Shown: positions 17,141-25,497 of the stretch, piece after piece
How the letters are laid out: each line of letters begins with the position of its first letter
Numbering within the stretch: the stretch's first letter is position 1
Assembly (NCBI RefSeq): GCF_010730745.1
Contig: NZ_AP022615.1
Coordinates: 1,736,001-1,800,000, forward strand
Reading direction: 5' to 3'
From: Mycobacterium heidelbergense
GTDB taxonomy: Bacteria > Actinomycetota > Actinomycetes > Mycobacteriales > Mycobacteriaceae
DNA length: 64,000 nucleotides
Translations under genes and position numbers: made by a program
Notes under the pieces: generated by a model
Told to the model about the DNA's origin: nothing
The model's database searches: none
Seen by the model: the letters and a program-made list of their open reading frames with translations, nothing else

Positions 17141-18132
17141 AACTGCAGCGCGCTGTAACGCCAGTCCAGCACCGGACGGTCGGGATCGCCGGCCGCGTAG
17201 ACCAGCGACCGCAGCCCCAGCACGCCGCCGTGGTCGGTCGGGCGGGCGGTTTCCACGTGCAGCTCGCTATATAAGGTGTCCCCCTCGTGCACCGGGCCGG
17301 TGTGATCGCAGGACTCCCAGCCCAGGACCGTCGCCAGGTTCGGCAGCAGCCTGCTGGCCTGCGCGAGCGCCAGCCCGATGGTGTGCCCGCCGTAGACCAG
17401 GCGCTGGCCGCCGACACGCGAATCATGGTGCACCGCGGCGATGTTCAGCGTGAGCCTGGCGAGTTCGGGCGCGCCGGTGACCACGTCCCCGGTGCTGCGC
17501 AGCACCGCGCCCACCAGCCCGGGGTCGAAGTGCGGGCCGGGCACCTTGTTCCGGAACGCGTCGGCGTCCCATTGCGCGGTCGGATCGTGGGCGGGGCCGG
17601 GGACGTCGGCGCCGACGGCCGACAGGTCGTCGGCGGCCGCGCCAGAGGGGCTCCAGTCCGGGCCGGCCGGCAGCATGGCGCAACGGTAGAAGTCGAGGAC
17701 CAATCGGTCGGCCTGGTCGATGGTGATCATCCGCAGCGCCGCCATCCCCGTCGGCACCCGGCCCGGCTTGAGCGAATTCGCCCGCAGCCCAACCACTTCC
17801 GTGCGCGTGTACAGCGAGTCGCCGATGAGCGGGAAGCGGTGAAACACCAGGCCGCGGTAGAACAGGTTGGCCTTGACCCGCTGGGTGGCCAGCGTCGACT
17901 GCCCGATCGCCACGTCGCACACCAGCGCCGGATGCGCCAGCGGCCCCGGCGAGCCGGTCACCGCCGCACACAGGTCGGTGTCCAGGGCCAGCCGCAACCG
18001 GTCGCCCACGATCGCCTGATGGGCGGCGGCCAGCCCCGCCGAGAGCGTCGCCGCCGGCGCCCAGTCGAACACCTGGCCCACCGAGAGGTCGTCGAAGTAG
18101 GGGCCGCCCTCGCGTACACGCGCATAAGTCAC
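17137..18132 (-). CDS. Double-hotdog MaoC-like hydratase (Rv0216-like)
   Basis: This 331-residue protein begins at GTG 18132 (MTYARVREGGPYFDDLSVGQ). Two hotdog domains of about 150 residues each can be seen. The second carries VYGGHTIGLALAQASRLLP, which resembles the hydratase-2 signature. I recall Rv0216 as a double-hotdog protein with unproven (R)-enoyl-CoA hydratase activity. It is divergent from fadE3 with only nine bases between the two start codons, so each promoter must lie in the other gene or the messages are leaderless. A fatty-acid or polyketide hydratase role is inferred. Confidence 0.75.
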   Translation of the reverse strand: MTYARVREGGPYFDDLSVGQVFDWAPAATLSAGLAAAHQAIVGDRLRLALDTDLCAAVTGSPGPLAHPALVCDVAIGQSTLATQRVKANLFYRGLVFHRFPLIGDSLYTRTEVVGLRANSLKPGRVPTGMAALRMITIDQADRLVLDFYRCAMLPAGPDWSPSGAAADDLSAVGADVPGPAHDPTAQWDADAFRNKVPGPHFDPGLVGAVLRSTGDVVTGAPELARLTLNIAAVHHDSRVGGQRLVYGGHTIGLALAQASRLLPNLATVLGWESCDHTGPVHEGDTLYSELHVETARPTDHGGVLGLRSLVYAAGDPDRPVLDWRYSALQF

Positions 18133-18141
18133 GGGGCCAAT

Positions 18142-19308
18142 ATGGCACAGGTGAGCAGTGAGCTGAACGAAGAAGAGGACATGCTGGTCGCCACGGTGCG
18201 CGCATTCGTCGACCGCGACGTGAAACCGAGCGTCCGCGAGGTCGAGCACGCCAACGCCTACCCCGAGGCGTGGATCGAGCAGATGAAGCGGATCGGCGTC
18301 TACGGCCTGGCGATTCCCGAGGAGTACGGCGGGTCACCGGTGTCGATGCCGTGTTACGTGCGGGTCACCGAGGAGCTGGCCCGCGGCTGGATGAGCCTGG
18401 CCGGCGCGATGGGCGGGCACACCGTGGTGGCCAAGCTGCTGGCGCTGTTCGGCACCGAGGAGCAGAAGCGGGCCTACCTGCCCTCGATGGCGACGGGCGA
18501 GCTGCGGGCCACCATGGCGTTGACGGAACCGGGCGGCGGCTCGGACCTGCAGAACATGACGACGACCGCGCTACCGGACGGCCCAGATACCTTGCTGATC
18601 AACGGTTCCAAGACCTGGATCAGCAACGCGCGCCGCTCGGGATTGATCGCGCTGCTGTGCAAGACCGACCCCGAGGCCACCCCGCGGCACGCGGGGATCT
18701 CGATCGTGCTCGTCGAACACGGGCCGGGCCTGACGGTGTCGCGGGACCTGCCCAAGCTGGGCTACAAGGGCGTCGAAGCCTGCGAGCTGTCGTTCGACGA
18801 CTTCCGCGCGCCGGCGTCGGCGGTCCTGGGTGGCCGGATGGGCGAGGGCTTCGCGCAGATGATGAAGGGGCTCGAGACGGGCCGCATCCAGGTGGCCGCG
18901 CGGGCCCTGGGCGTGGCGGCGGCGGCGCTCGAGGACGCGCTGGCCTACGCCCAGCAGCGGGAGAGCTTCGGGCGGCCGATCTGGAAACATCAGTCGATAG
19001 GAAACTATCTGGCCGACATGGCGACCAAGCTCACCGCCGCCCGCCAGCTCACCCGCTACGCCGCCGAGCGCTACGACAGCGGCGAACGCTGCGACATGGA
19101 GGCCGGGATGGCCAAGCTGTTCGCCTCCGAGGCGGCCATGGAGATCGCCCTGAACGCCATGCGCATCCACGGCGGATACGGCTACTCATGCGAATACGAC
19201 GTCGAGCGCTACTTCCGGGACGCGCCGCTGATGATCGTCGGCGAGGGCACCAACGAGATCCAGCGCAACGTGATCGCCGGGCAGCTGGTCGCCCGGGGCG
19301 GGATCTAG
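18142..19308 (+). CDS. fadE3: Acyl-CoA dehydrogenase FadE3
   Basis: A flavoprotein of 388 residues performs the first oxidation of beta-oxidation. Motifs include AMALTEPGGGSDLQN-type FAD/substrate loop residues, KTWISNA, YAQQRESFGRPI and the C-terminal GEGTNEIQRNVIAGQL. The whole acyl-CoA dehydrogenase fold is present. The start is ATG 18142; GTG 18151 is an alternative. Divergence from the Rv0216-like gene is as I remember for Rv0215c in M. tuberculosis, which supports the fadE3 name. Confidence 0.85.
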   Translation: MAQVSSELNEEEDMLVATVRAFVDRDVKPSVREVEHANAYPEAWIEQMKRIGVYGLAIPEEYGGSPVSMPCYVRVTEELARGWMSLAGAMGGHTVVAKLLALFGTEEQKRAYLPSMATGELRATMALTEPGGGSDLQNMTTTALPDGPDTLLINGSKTWISNARRSGLIALLCKTDPEATPRHAGISIVLVEHGPGLTVSRDLPKLGYKGVEACELSFDDFRAPASAVLGGRMGEGFAQMMKGLETGRIQVAARALGVAAAALEDALAYAQQRESFGRPIWKHQSIGNYLADMATKLTAARQLTRYAAERYDSGERCDMEAGMAKLFASEAAMEIALNAMRIHGGYGYSCEYDVERYFRDAPLMIVGEGTNEIQRNVIAGQLVARGGI

Positions 19309-19440
19309 GGCAGCAACACCCCGGATCTCCCGGTCCGGCGTCGGCGTGTGCTGTATATTTGCCTGACTTCTCATACCAGCAAAGCGGCGCGGGAGTGAAC
19401 GTTATTGGTCCCGAAAGGAACCAAGGGAAGGCAAGTCGCC

Positions 19441-19872
19441 ATGAGTTATCCCCCTGGGCCGTACGAGGGTTCCCCGGAATGGCAGGGCCAGCAGCCCCCG
19501 GAATGGCAGGGGCAACAGCCGCCCGCTTGGCAGGGTCAGCCGCCGCCCGGTTGGCCGGCCCCGCAGCCGGGTTGGCCAGGCCAGCGCGAGCCCGACAACT
19601 ACCTCGTCTGGGCGATCCTGTCCACGGTCCTGTGTTGCCTGCCGCTCGGGATCGTCTCGATCGTCTACTCCACCAAGGTGTCTGGGCTGTGGGCCCAGGG
19701 GCGGTACCCCGAGGCCCAGTCCGCCGCCGACAGCGCCAAGAAGTGGGCCATCATCGCCGCGATCGTGGGCGCCGTCGTCTACGTGATCATCGGCATCTTG
19801 TACGTTTTCATCTTCGCGGTGGCCGTCTCCAACCTCCCGTCGACCACCACCACGACGTTCCCCGGCTACTGA
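19441..19872 (+). CDS. CD225/dispanin-family membrane protein
   Basis: This protein of 143 residues has an N-terminal Pro/Gln/Trp repeat region (WQGQQPPEWQGQQPPAWQGQ), residues about 15-45. Two membrane segments follow with the CD225 signature: DNYLVWAILSTVLCCLPLG then IVSIVYSTKV, and IIAAIVGAVVYVIIGILY. The ATG at 19441 follows AAGGGAAGG. Mycobacterial members are small envelope proteins of unknown function. Its end overlaps the end of the convergent enoyl-CoA hydratase gene by seven bases. Confidence 0.8.
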   Translation: MSYPPGPYEGSPEWQGQQPPEWQGQQPPAWQGQPPPGWPAPQPGWPGQREPDNYLVWAILSTVLCCLPLGIVSIVYSTKVSGLWAQGRYPEAQSAADSAKKWAIIAAIVGAVVYVIIGILYVFIFAVAVSNLPSTTTTTFPGY

Positions 19873-20834
19873 GCAACGCCCTGGGCGCCAACGTAAGTCG
19901 CGTCCACCAGCCCCCAGGCGAGTGCGGTATCGGCATCGACGGTGCGCCCGGACAGCACCAGATACGCCGTGCGCCAGCGGCCGATCCTGCGCGTGACGCT
20001 GACGGTGCCGCCGGCGCCGGGGATCAGCCCCAGACCCAGTTCCGGCAGCCCGAACACCGAATCGTCGCGCGCCTCAACCCATCCGCAAAACGCCGCCATC
20101 TCTAATCCGCTGCCCAGCACCCGGCCGTGCACCTCGGCCCGGCACGACCGGCCGAGCCTGGCGGCCAGCGCGTCGAGCGCCAGGGCGGGGCTGTGCCGGG
20201 TGCGGGCCAGGTGAGCGCTGGCCGGGTCGGCGAACGTGCCGAATTCCGCGAGATCCCCGCCGCTGCAGAACGACGGCCCGTTGCCGCTCAACACGATCCC
20301 GGTCACCGACGGGTCCAGCTGCGCGACGGTCAGCGCCTCGAGCAGCGCGGCGCGCGCGTCGGTGGAAAACGCGTTGTGGCGCCGCGGCCGGTTGAACGCG
20401 ACGCGCAGGGTGTCGCCGTCGCGCCCCGCCTGCACCGGGTCGGCGATGTCGGGCATGCGGGCCGGGCCGCGCTCGTCGAGCCAGCGCGCGAACTCCGGCC
20501 CGGCCTGCAGGGTCGAGTAGGCCAACGACTCGGTGACCACCCCGGCCAGCGTCGGGCCCTCGGGGTCGATCGCGCGCAGCACGTCGTCGCACACGGCGCT
20601 GGCGTGCGGCCAGCGTTGGCAGCGCCGGGTCAGCTCGGCCAGGGCTTCGGGCACCGAATCGACGGTGACCGCCCTGCGGTCGGCGCAGGGGTCCTCGGTG
20701 AGCGTGAAAGTCGCTGCCCGCGGCCAGTATTCGGCCGTCGCGATGTCCGCGGCCGAGCCGACCGCGACGACTACGCCCGGCGGCGATGCCGCGGGGGCAT
20801 CGGGACCGTCGGACACGTGGACCACGCGGAGCAT
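19866..20834 (-). CDS. Enoyl-CoA hydratase/isomerase family protein
   Basis: This 322-residue protein has a crotonase domain at about 120-310. The oxyanion segments are SGNGPSFCSGGDLAEFGTFA and GRVLGSGLEMAAFCGW, with FGLPELGLGLIPGAGGTVSV after them. The first 110 residues are an extra region of unknown role. It starts two bases after the stop of the acyl-CoA ligase gene (TGACCATG), so they form an operon. Together they would activate and hydrate an unsaturated acyl substrate. I do not recall this gene between fadE3 and fadD4 in M. tuberculosis, so it may be specific to this lineage. Confidence 0.85.
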   Translation of the reverse strand: MLRVVHVSDGPDAPAASPPGVVVAVGSAADIATAEYWPRAATFTLTEDPCADRRAVTVDSVPEALAELTRRCQRWPHASAVCDDVLRAIDPEGPTLAGVVTESLAYSTLQAGPEFARWLDERGPARMPDIADPVQAGRDGDTLRVAFNRPRRHNAFSTDARAALLEALTVAQLDPSVTGIVLSGNGPSFCSGGDLAEFGTFADPASAHLARTRHSPALALDALAARLGRSCRAEVHGRVLGSGLEMAAFCGWVEARDDSVFGLPELGLGLIPGAGGTVSVTRRIGRWRTAYLVLSGRTVDADTALAWGLVDATYVGAQGVAQ

Positions 20835-20836
20835 GG

Positions 20837-22366
20837 TCACACCGAATACTTCTCGATGAGCCCGTTCTTGTAGAGCTTTCCGGTGTCGGTGCGCGGCAGC
20901 TGCGCCTCGAACGCGATCGACCGCGGACATTTGTAGTGCGCCAAGCGGTCTCGCAGCCAGCCCAGCAGCTCGTCGGCGAATTCGTCGGTGGCGTCGGCCG
21001 GATCGACGGTCTGCACGGCCGCCGCGACGCGCTGGCCCATCTCGTCGTCCGGGACGCCGAACACGGCCGCGTCCAACACCTTCGGGTGGGTGACCAGAAG
21101 GTTCTCGGCCTCTTGCGGGTAGATGTTCACCCCGCCGGAGATGATCATGTGGTGGCGCCGGTCGGTCAGGTACAGGTAGCCCTCGTCGTCGACGTAGCCC
21201 ACGTCGCCGACCGTCACCCAGCCGCGCTTGTCGTGTGCCGCGGCGGTTTTCGTCGGATCGTTGAGGTATTCGAAGGCGAACCCGCCCTCGAAGTAGATCT
21301 CGCCGGGCTGGCCCGGCGGCAGCTCGGTGCCGTCCTCGCCGAGGATGTGGATCTGGCACGCCATGGGCTTGCCCACCGACCCCGGATGCGCGAGCCAGTC
21401 CTCGGCGCCGATCAACGTCGATCCGATCGCCTCGGAGGACGCGTAGTACTCGTCGACGATCGGCCCCCACCAGTCGATCATCTGCTTCTTGATCTCGACC
21501 GGGCACGGCGCGGCGGCGTGCATCACCCGCTGCAGGCTGGACAGGTCGTACGAATCACGAACGGCCTGAGGCAATTTCAGCATCCGGGTGAACATGGCCG
21601 GCACGAACTGGCCGTGCGTGACCCGGTAGTGCTGGATGGCGTCCAGCGCGCCCTCGGGATCGAACTTCTCCATGACGACGGTCGTGATGCCGCCGGCCTG
21701 CGCGCTCATCGACCATACCGACGGCGCGGTGTGGTACAGCGGCGCCGGGCTCAGATAGACCGACTCGGGGGTCATCCAGAAGCCGACCAGCGCCGACATC
21801 ATGCCGGGCGCCTCGGCGGGCGGGACGTGCGGCAGTTCGCGTTTGATCCCCTTGGGCCGGCCGGTGGTGCCCGACGAGTACTGCAGCAGGTCGCCCTCGC
21901 GCTCGTCGTCGATGGGGGTATCCGGTTGGTCCGCAACGCATTCCGGGTAGCGCTCCCAGCCGTCGAGGTCGCCCCGCGAAAAAGGGCCCGCGATCATCAG
22001 CAGGCCCGGCAGCCCGCCCGGTAAATGCTCCGCCAGCCCGGCGCACGTCGCGCGCAGCGCCGCCGACCCGATGATCGCCTTGGCGCCGCTGTTGTCGACG
22101 ATGTAGGCGGCCTCGGCCGCGGTCAGGTGGGTGTTGATCGGCACGTAGTACAGCCCGCTGCGCCGCGCCGCCCACATGACCGCGTGGATGTGCTCGTTGT
22201 TCTCCATCAGGATCGCGACGGTGTCCCCCTCGCGCAGGCCGGCCCCGCGGAACCGGTGCGCCAGTCGGTTGGCCCTCGCCTCCAGCTCGTCGAACGTGAT
22301 CACCGTGCCGGAGGGGTGGAGGATGACGGCGGGTTTGCCCGCGCCGATATGGGGGCGGATCTCCAT
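20837..22366 (-). CDS. fadD4: Acyl-CoA synthetase FadD4-like
   Basis: This 509-residue adenylate-forming ligase has the AMP-binding P-loop LQYSSGTTGRPKGIKRE near 165, the A5-type YASSEAIGSTL, the hinge GWVTVGDVGYVDDEGYLYLT with DRR, and the C-terminal catalytic lysine in PRTDTGKLYKNGL. It activates a carboxylic acid to acyl-CoA using ATP. Position next to fadE3 and orientation agree with what I recall as fadD4 (Rv0214). It leads an operon with the enoyl-CoA hydratase. The palindromic repeat at 22388-22443 lies in its promoter region, opposite the LuxR gene. Confidence 0.85.
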   Translation of the reverse strand: MEIRPHIGAGKPAVILHPSGTVITFDELEARANRLAHRFRGAGLREGDTVAILMENNEHIHAVMWAARRSGLYYVPINTHLTAAEAAYIVDNSGAKAIIGSAALRATCAGLAEHLPGGLPGLLMIAGPFSRGDLDGWERYPECVADQPDTPIDDEREGDLLQYSSGTTGRPKGIKRELPHVPPAEAPGMMSALVGFWMTPESVYLSPAPLYHTAPSVWSMSAQAGGITTVVMEKFDPEGALDAIQHYRVTHGQFVPAMFTRMLKLPQAVRDSYDLSSLQRVMHAAAPCPVEIKKQMIDWWGPIVDEYYASSEAIGSTLIGAEDWLAHPGSVGKPMACQIHILGEDGTELPPGQPGEIYFEGGFAFEYLNDPTKTAAAHDKRGWVTVGDVGYVDDEGYLYLTDRRHHMIISGGVNIYPQEAENLLVTHPKVLDAAVFGVPDDEMGQRVAAAVQTVDPADATDEFADELLGWLRDRLAHYKCPRSIAFEAQLPRTDTGKLYKNGLIEKYSV

Positions 22367-22387
22367 ACGCCGACTGTAGCGCCGGCC

Positions 22388-22443
22388 GAGCAGACGCAGA
22401 ATCGCACGATCCGGGGCCCGGACGTGCGATTCCGCGTCTGCTC
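22388..22443. repeat. Palindromic intergenic element, family A copy 1
   Basis: The 21-bp arms (22388-22408 and 22423-22443, one mismatch) contain CAGACGCAGAATCGCAC and its complement. The same arm occurs at 45215-45286. It lies in a divergent promoter region here, so a simple terminator role does not fit. Confidence 0.75.
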
Positions 22444-22487
22444 GCGCTACCCGGACGCGGACGACGATCTGTAGAGTTCTGGCTCTG

Positions 22488-25082
22488 GTGGATGTCGAGG
22501 ATTGGCCGCTGGTACGCCGCGAGCCGGAGTTCGCGGCGGTTCGCGCTGCCCTCACCCAACAAAGCCGCACCGCCGGCGTCGTGGTGGTCGGGGAGGCCGG
22601 CGTGGGAAAGACCACGCTGGCCCGCGACGTCACCGAGTCACTGCCCAATCGCGTGCGCTGGGTGGCGGGAACGGAATCGTCGCGCAGCATCCCCCTGGGC
22701 TCGTTCACCTACCTGGTCGGGGCCGCGACCACCCGCGACCCCGTGGCCTGCCTGGCGGCGGCCCGTGACGCGCTGACCGCCGATCGCGGCACGGTGCTCG
22801 GTGTCGATGACGCGCACCTGCTCGACGACCTGTCGGCCACGCTGGTGCACCAGCTGGCGCTGGAGCGATCGGTGCCGATGGTGGCCAACATCAGGGCCGA
22901 CCAGCCGGTGCCCGACGCGATCACCTCGCTGTGGAAGGACAGCTACCTGCGGCGCATCGAGCTGCGGCCGTTCAGCCGGGAGCAGTGTGTGGAGCTGGTC
23001 GAACGGGTGCTGGGCGGGCCGGTCGAGGGGCTGAGCGCCGACGTGATGTGGCGGGACTCCGGCGGCAACGCGCTGCTGCTGCGCCAACTGGTGGAGGGGG
23101 CGGTGGAGGCCGGCACGCTGCGGCAGGTCCGCGGGATCTGGCAGCTGCGTGGGCCTGCCGTGGTGCGCGAGGAACTGGCGTCGTTGGTGGACGAGCGCAT
23201 CGCGCAGCTGCCCGACGAGGTCGCGCGCGCGTTGGGGCTGCTCGCGTTCTGCGAACCGCTCGACCTGGACACGCTGATCGGCCTGGCGGGCGCCGGCGCG
23301 GTGGAACAGGCCGAAAGGCGGGGCCTGATCCGCATCACCGAGGGCAGCGAAGTGCAGTTCAACCAGCTGCTGCTGAGCGATGTCATGCGGCGACGCCTCG
23401 GCGTCGCCGCCGCCCGCCGATTGCGCGGCGAACTCGTCCGGGCGTTGTCCGCCAAGCCGATCCGCGGGCCAAGCGAGCGGATCCGGCTGGCCGAGCTGAC
23501 GCTGGACAGCGACACGAGCCCCACCTCGGACATGCTCGTTGAGGCCGCCGACGACGCGATCGCGCTGACCAACGTCACCCTGGGCGAGCGCCTGGCCCGC
23601 GCCGCCGTCGACGGCGGGGGCGGCCTGGCCGCCGGCGAACTGCTGGCCAGATCGCTGCTGTGGCAAGGCAAATCGGTGGAGGCCGACCTCGCCCTGAGCG
23701 CCTATGACCCGGACACGATGGACGAGGCCGAGTTGCTCGGCTGGGGCGTCGCGCGCGTCGTCAACCTTCAACTGTCGATGGGCGACACCGACGCCGCCGA
23801 CGACGTGCTCGCGCTGCTGCGCCGCCGCGTCCGTGATCCCAGGCTGAGGCCGGTGGTGGACGGGCTGGCGTCGGGTTCCCTGGCGTTGGCGAACCGGTTG
23901 GAGGAGGCCGCCGAGCTGTCCCGCGGCGTGCTGGCCGATCCGGCGGCGCCGCCGGCCGCCCTCGGGTGGGCGGTGTTCGGCGGCGGCCTCGCGTTGGCGC
24001 TGACCGGGCAAGGCGATCAGGTCGCCGCCCTGGCGGAGCGCGGCCGCCGGGTCGAACGCGAGGTCGACGGGGTGTTGCGACACCTGATGGCCTACGCCGA
24101 GGTCTGCGCCCTGGTCCTGACCGGGAGACTCGACGCCGCCGACGCCCGGTTGGCCGACCGCGGCCGGATCTTCTCAACCCACCAATACCTCGACTGGGGA
24201 CTGGACAACATGTCGGCCGGCACCGTCGACGTCGCGCGGGGGCGCTTCGCGGTGGCGGCGTCGCGCATGGAACAGACCGTCGCGGCGCTGACCACCGAGT
24301 CGGCCGCCTGGTGGAGCATGCCCAGAATGTCTCTGGCCCAGGCCTATTGCGGGCTCGGCCGCGTCGAGGCGGCCGCCGCGACCATCGCCGAACTGCACAG
24401 CCGATCGGCCGCGCAGCATGCGGCGTTTCGCCCGCAGCTGCGCATCGTCGACGCCTGGCTCGCCGCGGCGCAGGGCAACGTCACCGGGGCCATCGCGGCG
24501 GCGATCGACGCCGCCGACCTGGCCCGCCAGTCCGGTCAGCGGGCGATCGAAACGCTGGCCCTCGTCGCCGCGGCCCGCTTCGGGGACCGAGCCTCACTCC
24601 CACGCCTGGTCAACGCCACCGCGGTGGTCGACGGTTGCCTGGCGCGCGCGTACGCCGACTACGGCGCGGCGCTACGCGATGGCGATCCCGTGGCCCTGTG
24701 CGCGTCGAGCGAGCGTTTCGAGCAGATCGGGGCGCTGTTGTGCGCCGCCGACGCGGCCGCCCAGGCCGCGGAGATGTTCCGCGCCCGCGACGATCGCCGC
24801 CGGGCCACCGAGGCGGCCGCCAACGCCGACCGCATCGCCCAGGGCTGCGGCGGCCTGCGGACCCCGGCGCTGGGCGCGGCCGCCCAGCCGCTGCCGCTCA
24901 GCGCGCGGGAGCGTGAGATCGCCAACCTGCTGGCGACGGGACTGAGCACCCGCGAGATCGCCGAGCGGCTGGTGGTCTCGGCGCGAACCGTCGAGGGCCA
25001 CATCCTGCACGCCTGCACCAAGCTCGGCGTCGGGGACCGGAAAGCCCTGGCGGAATTCATGCGACGGGCCGCCCGCGCGTGA
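22488..25082 (+). CDS. LuxR-family regulator with AAA ATPase domain (LAL type)
   Basis: This large regulator of 864 residues starts at GTG 22488. The N-terminal ATPase has Walker A GEAGVGKTTLARDV near residue 35 and Walker B VLGVDDAHLLDDL near 105. A long helical TPR-like middle section follows, and a C-terminal LuxR helix-turn-helix at about 800-860: LSAREREIANLLATGLSTRE and ERLVVSARTVEGHI. Such proteins sense a small molecule, use ATP to oligomerise and activate transcription. It stands divergent to the fadD4 operon, a possible target. In M. tuberculosis I remember nadR and a methyltransferase gene near this place instead. Confidence 0.85.
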   Translation: MDVEDWPLVRREPEFAAVRAALTQQSRTAGVVVVGEAGVGKTTLARDVTESLPNRVRWVAGTESSRSIPLGSFTYLVGAATTRDPVACLAAARDALTADRGTVLGVDDAHLLDDLSATLVHQLALERSVPMVANIRADQPVPDAITSLWKDSYLRRIELRPFSREQCVELVERVLGGPVEGLSADVMWRDSGGNALLLRQLVEGAVEAGTLRQVRGIWQLRGPAVVREELASLVDERIAQLPDEVARALGLLAFCEPLDLDTLIGLAGAGAVEQAERRGLIRITEGSEVQFNQLLLSDVMRRRLGVAAARRLRGELVRALSAKPIRGPSERIRLAELTLDSDTSPTSDMLVEAADDAIALTNVTLGERLARAAVDGGGGLAAGELLARSLLWQGKSVEADLALSAYDPDTMDEAELLGWGVARVVNLQLSMGDTDAADDVLALLRRRVRDPRLRPVVDGLASGSLALANRLEEAAELSRGVLADPAAPPAALGWAVFGGGLALALTGQGDQVAALAERGRRVEREVDGVLRHLMAYAEVCALVLTGRLDAADARLADRGRIFSTHQYLDWGLDNMSAGTVDVARGRFAVAASRMEQTVAALTTESAAWWSMPRMSLAQAYCGLGRVEAAAATIAELHSRSAAQHAAFRPQLRIVDAWLAAAQGNVTGAIAAAIDAADLARQSGQRAIETLALVAAARFGDRASLPRLVNATAVVDGCLARAYADYGAALRDGDPVALCASSERFEQIGALLCAADAAAQAAEMFRARDDRRRATEAAANADRIAQGCGGLRTPALGAAAQPLPLSAREREIANLLATGLSTREIAERLVVSARTVEGHILHACTKLGVGDRKALAEFMRRAARA

Positions 25083-25275
25083 CCGCGTAGGAAGTTACGC
25101 GGTGGCCGTCCCGGACGGCGCGGGCGCGTATCCGGGAACCGAGTAGGTCGCCGCGCCGGTGGCGGCCGGGACGGGCGAAATCGCGTACCCGACTACGGAT
25201 GTGCGCGCGGGGATCACCGCCATAGCGTGGCCTCACGCGCCGCGGCAGGCGGCCGAACGCTCGAGGAGGTCTCCG

Positions 25276-25476
25276 GTGCTCAACCACAATCAGGGTCGAC
25301 GGGACGGGGCACCAACCGCGGTCGTGATCGACCTTTTCGACAAGAAGCGCGATCGGCTGATCAAGAAGTACGGCACGTCGCACCCCTCGCTCCACGCGCA
25401 GGAGGAGCGGGACACCCTGGCGACGGTGACGCCGATCAGGGCCGGTCGGCGGCGGCGCGGCTCGCGCGGCGCGTGA
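25276..25476 (+). CDS. Small hypothetical protein
   Basis: A 66-residue basic protein is predicted from GTG 25276, supported by a perfect AGGAGG at 25264-25269 six bases before it. It reads VVIDLFDKKRDRLIKKYGTS in the middle and ends in an Arg-rich tail. No domain is recognised. It lies between the LuxR gene and pckA and is followed by pckA in the opposite direction. The excellent ribosome binding site is the main reason to accept it. Confidence 0.55.
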   Translation: MLNHNQGRRDGAPTAVVIDLFDKKRDRLIKKYGTSHPSLHAQEERDTLATVTPIRAGRRRRGSRGA

Positions 25477-25497
25477 GATGCCGCGCGGGGTGGGGCG

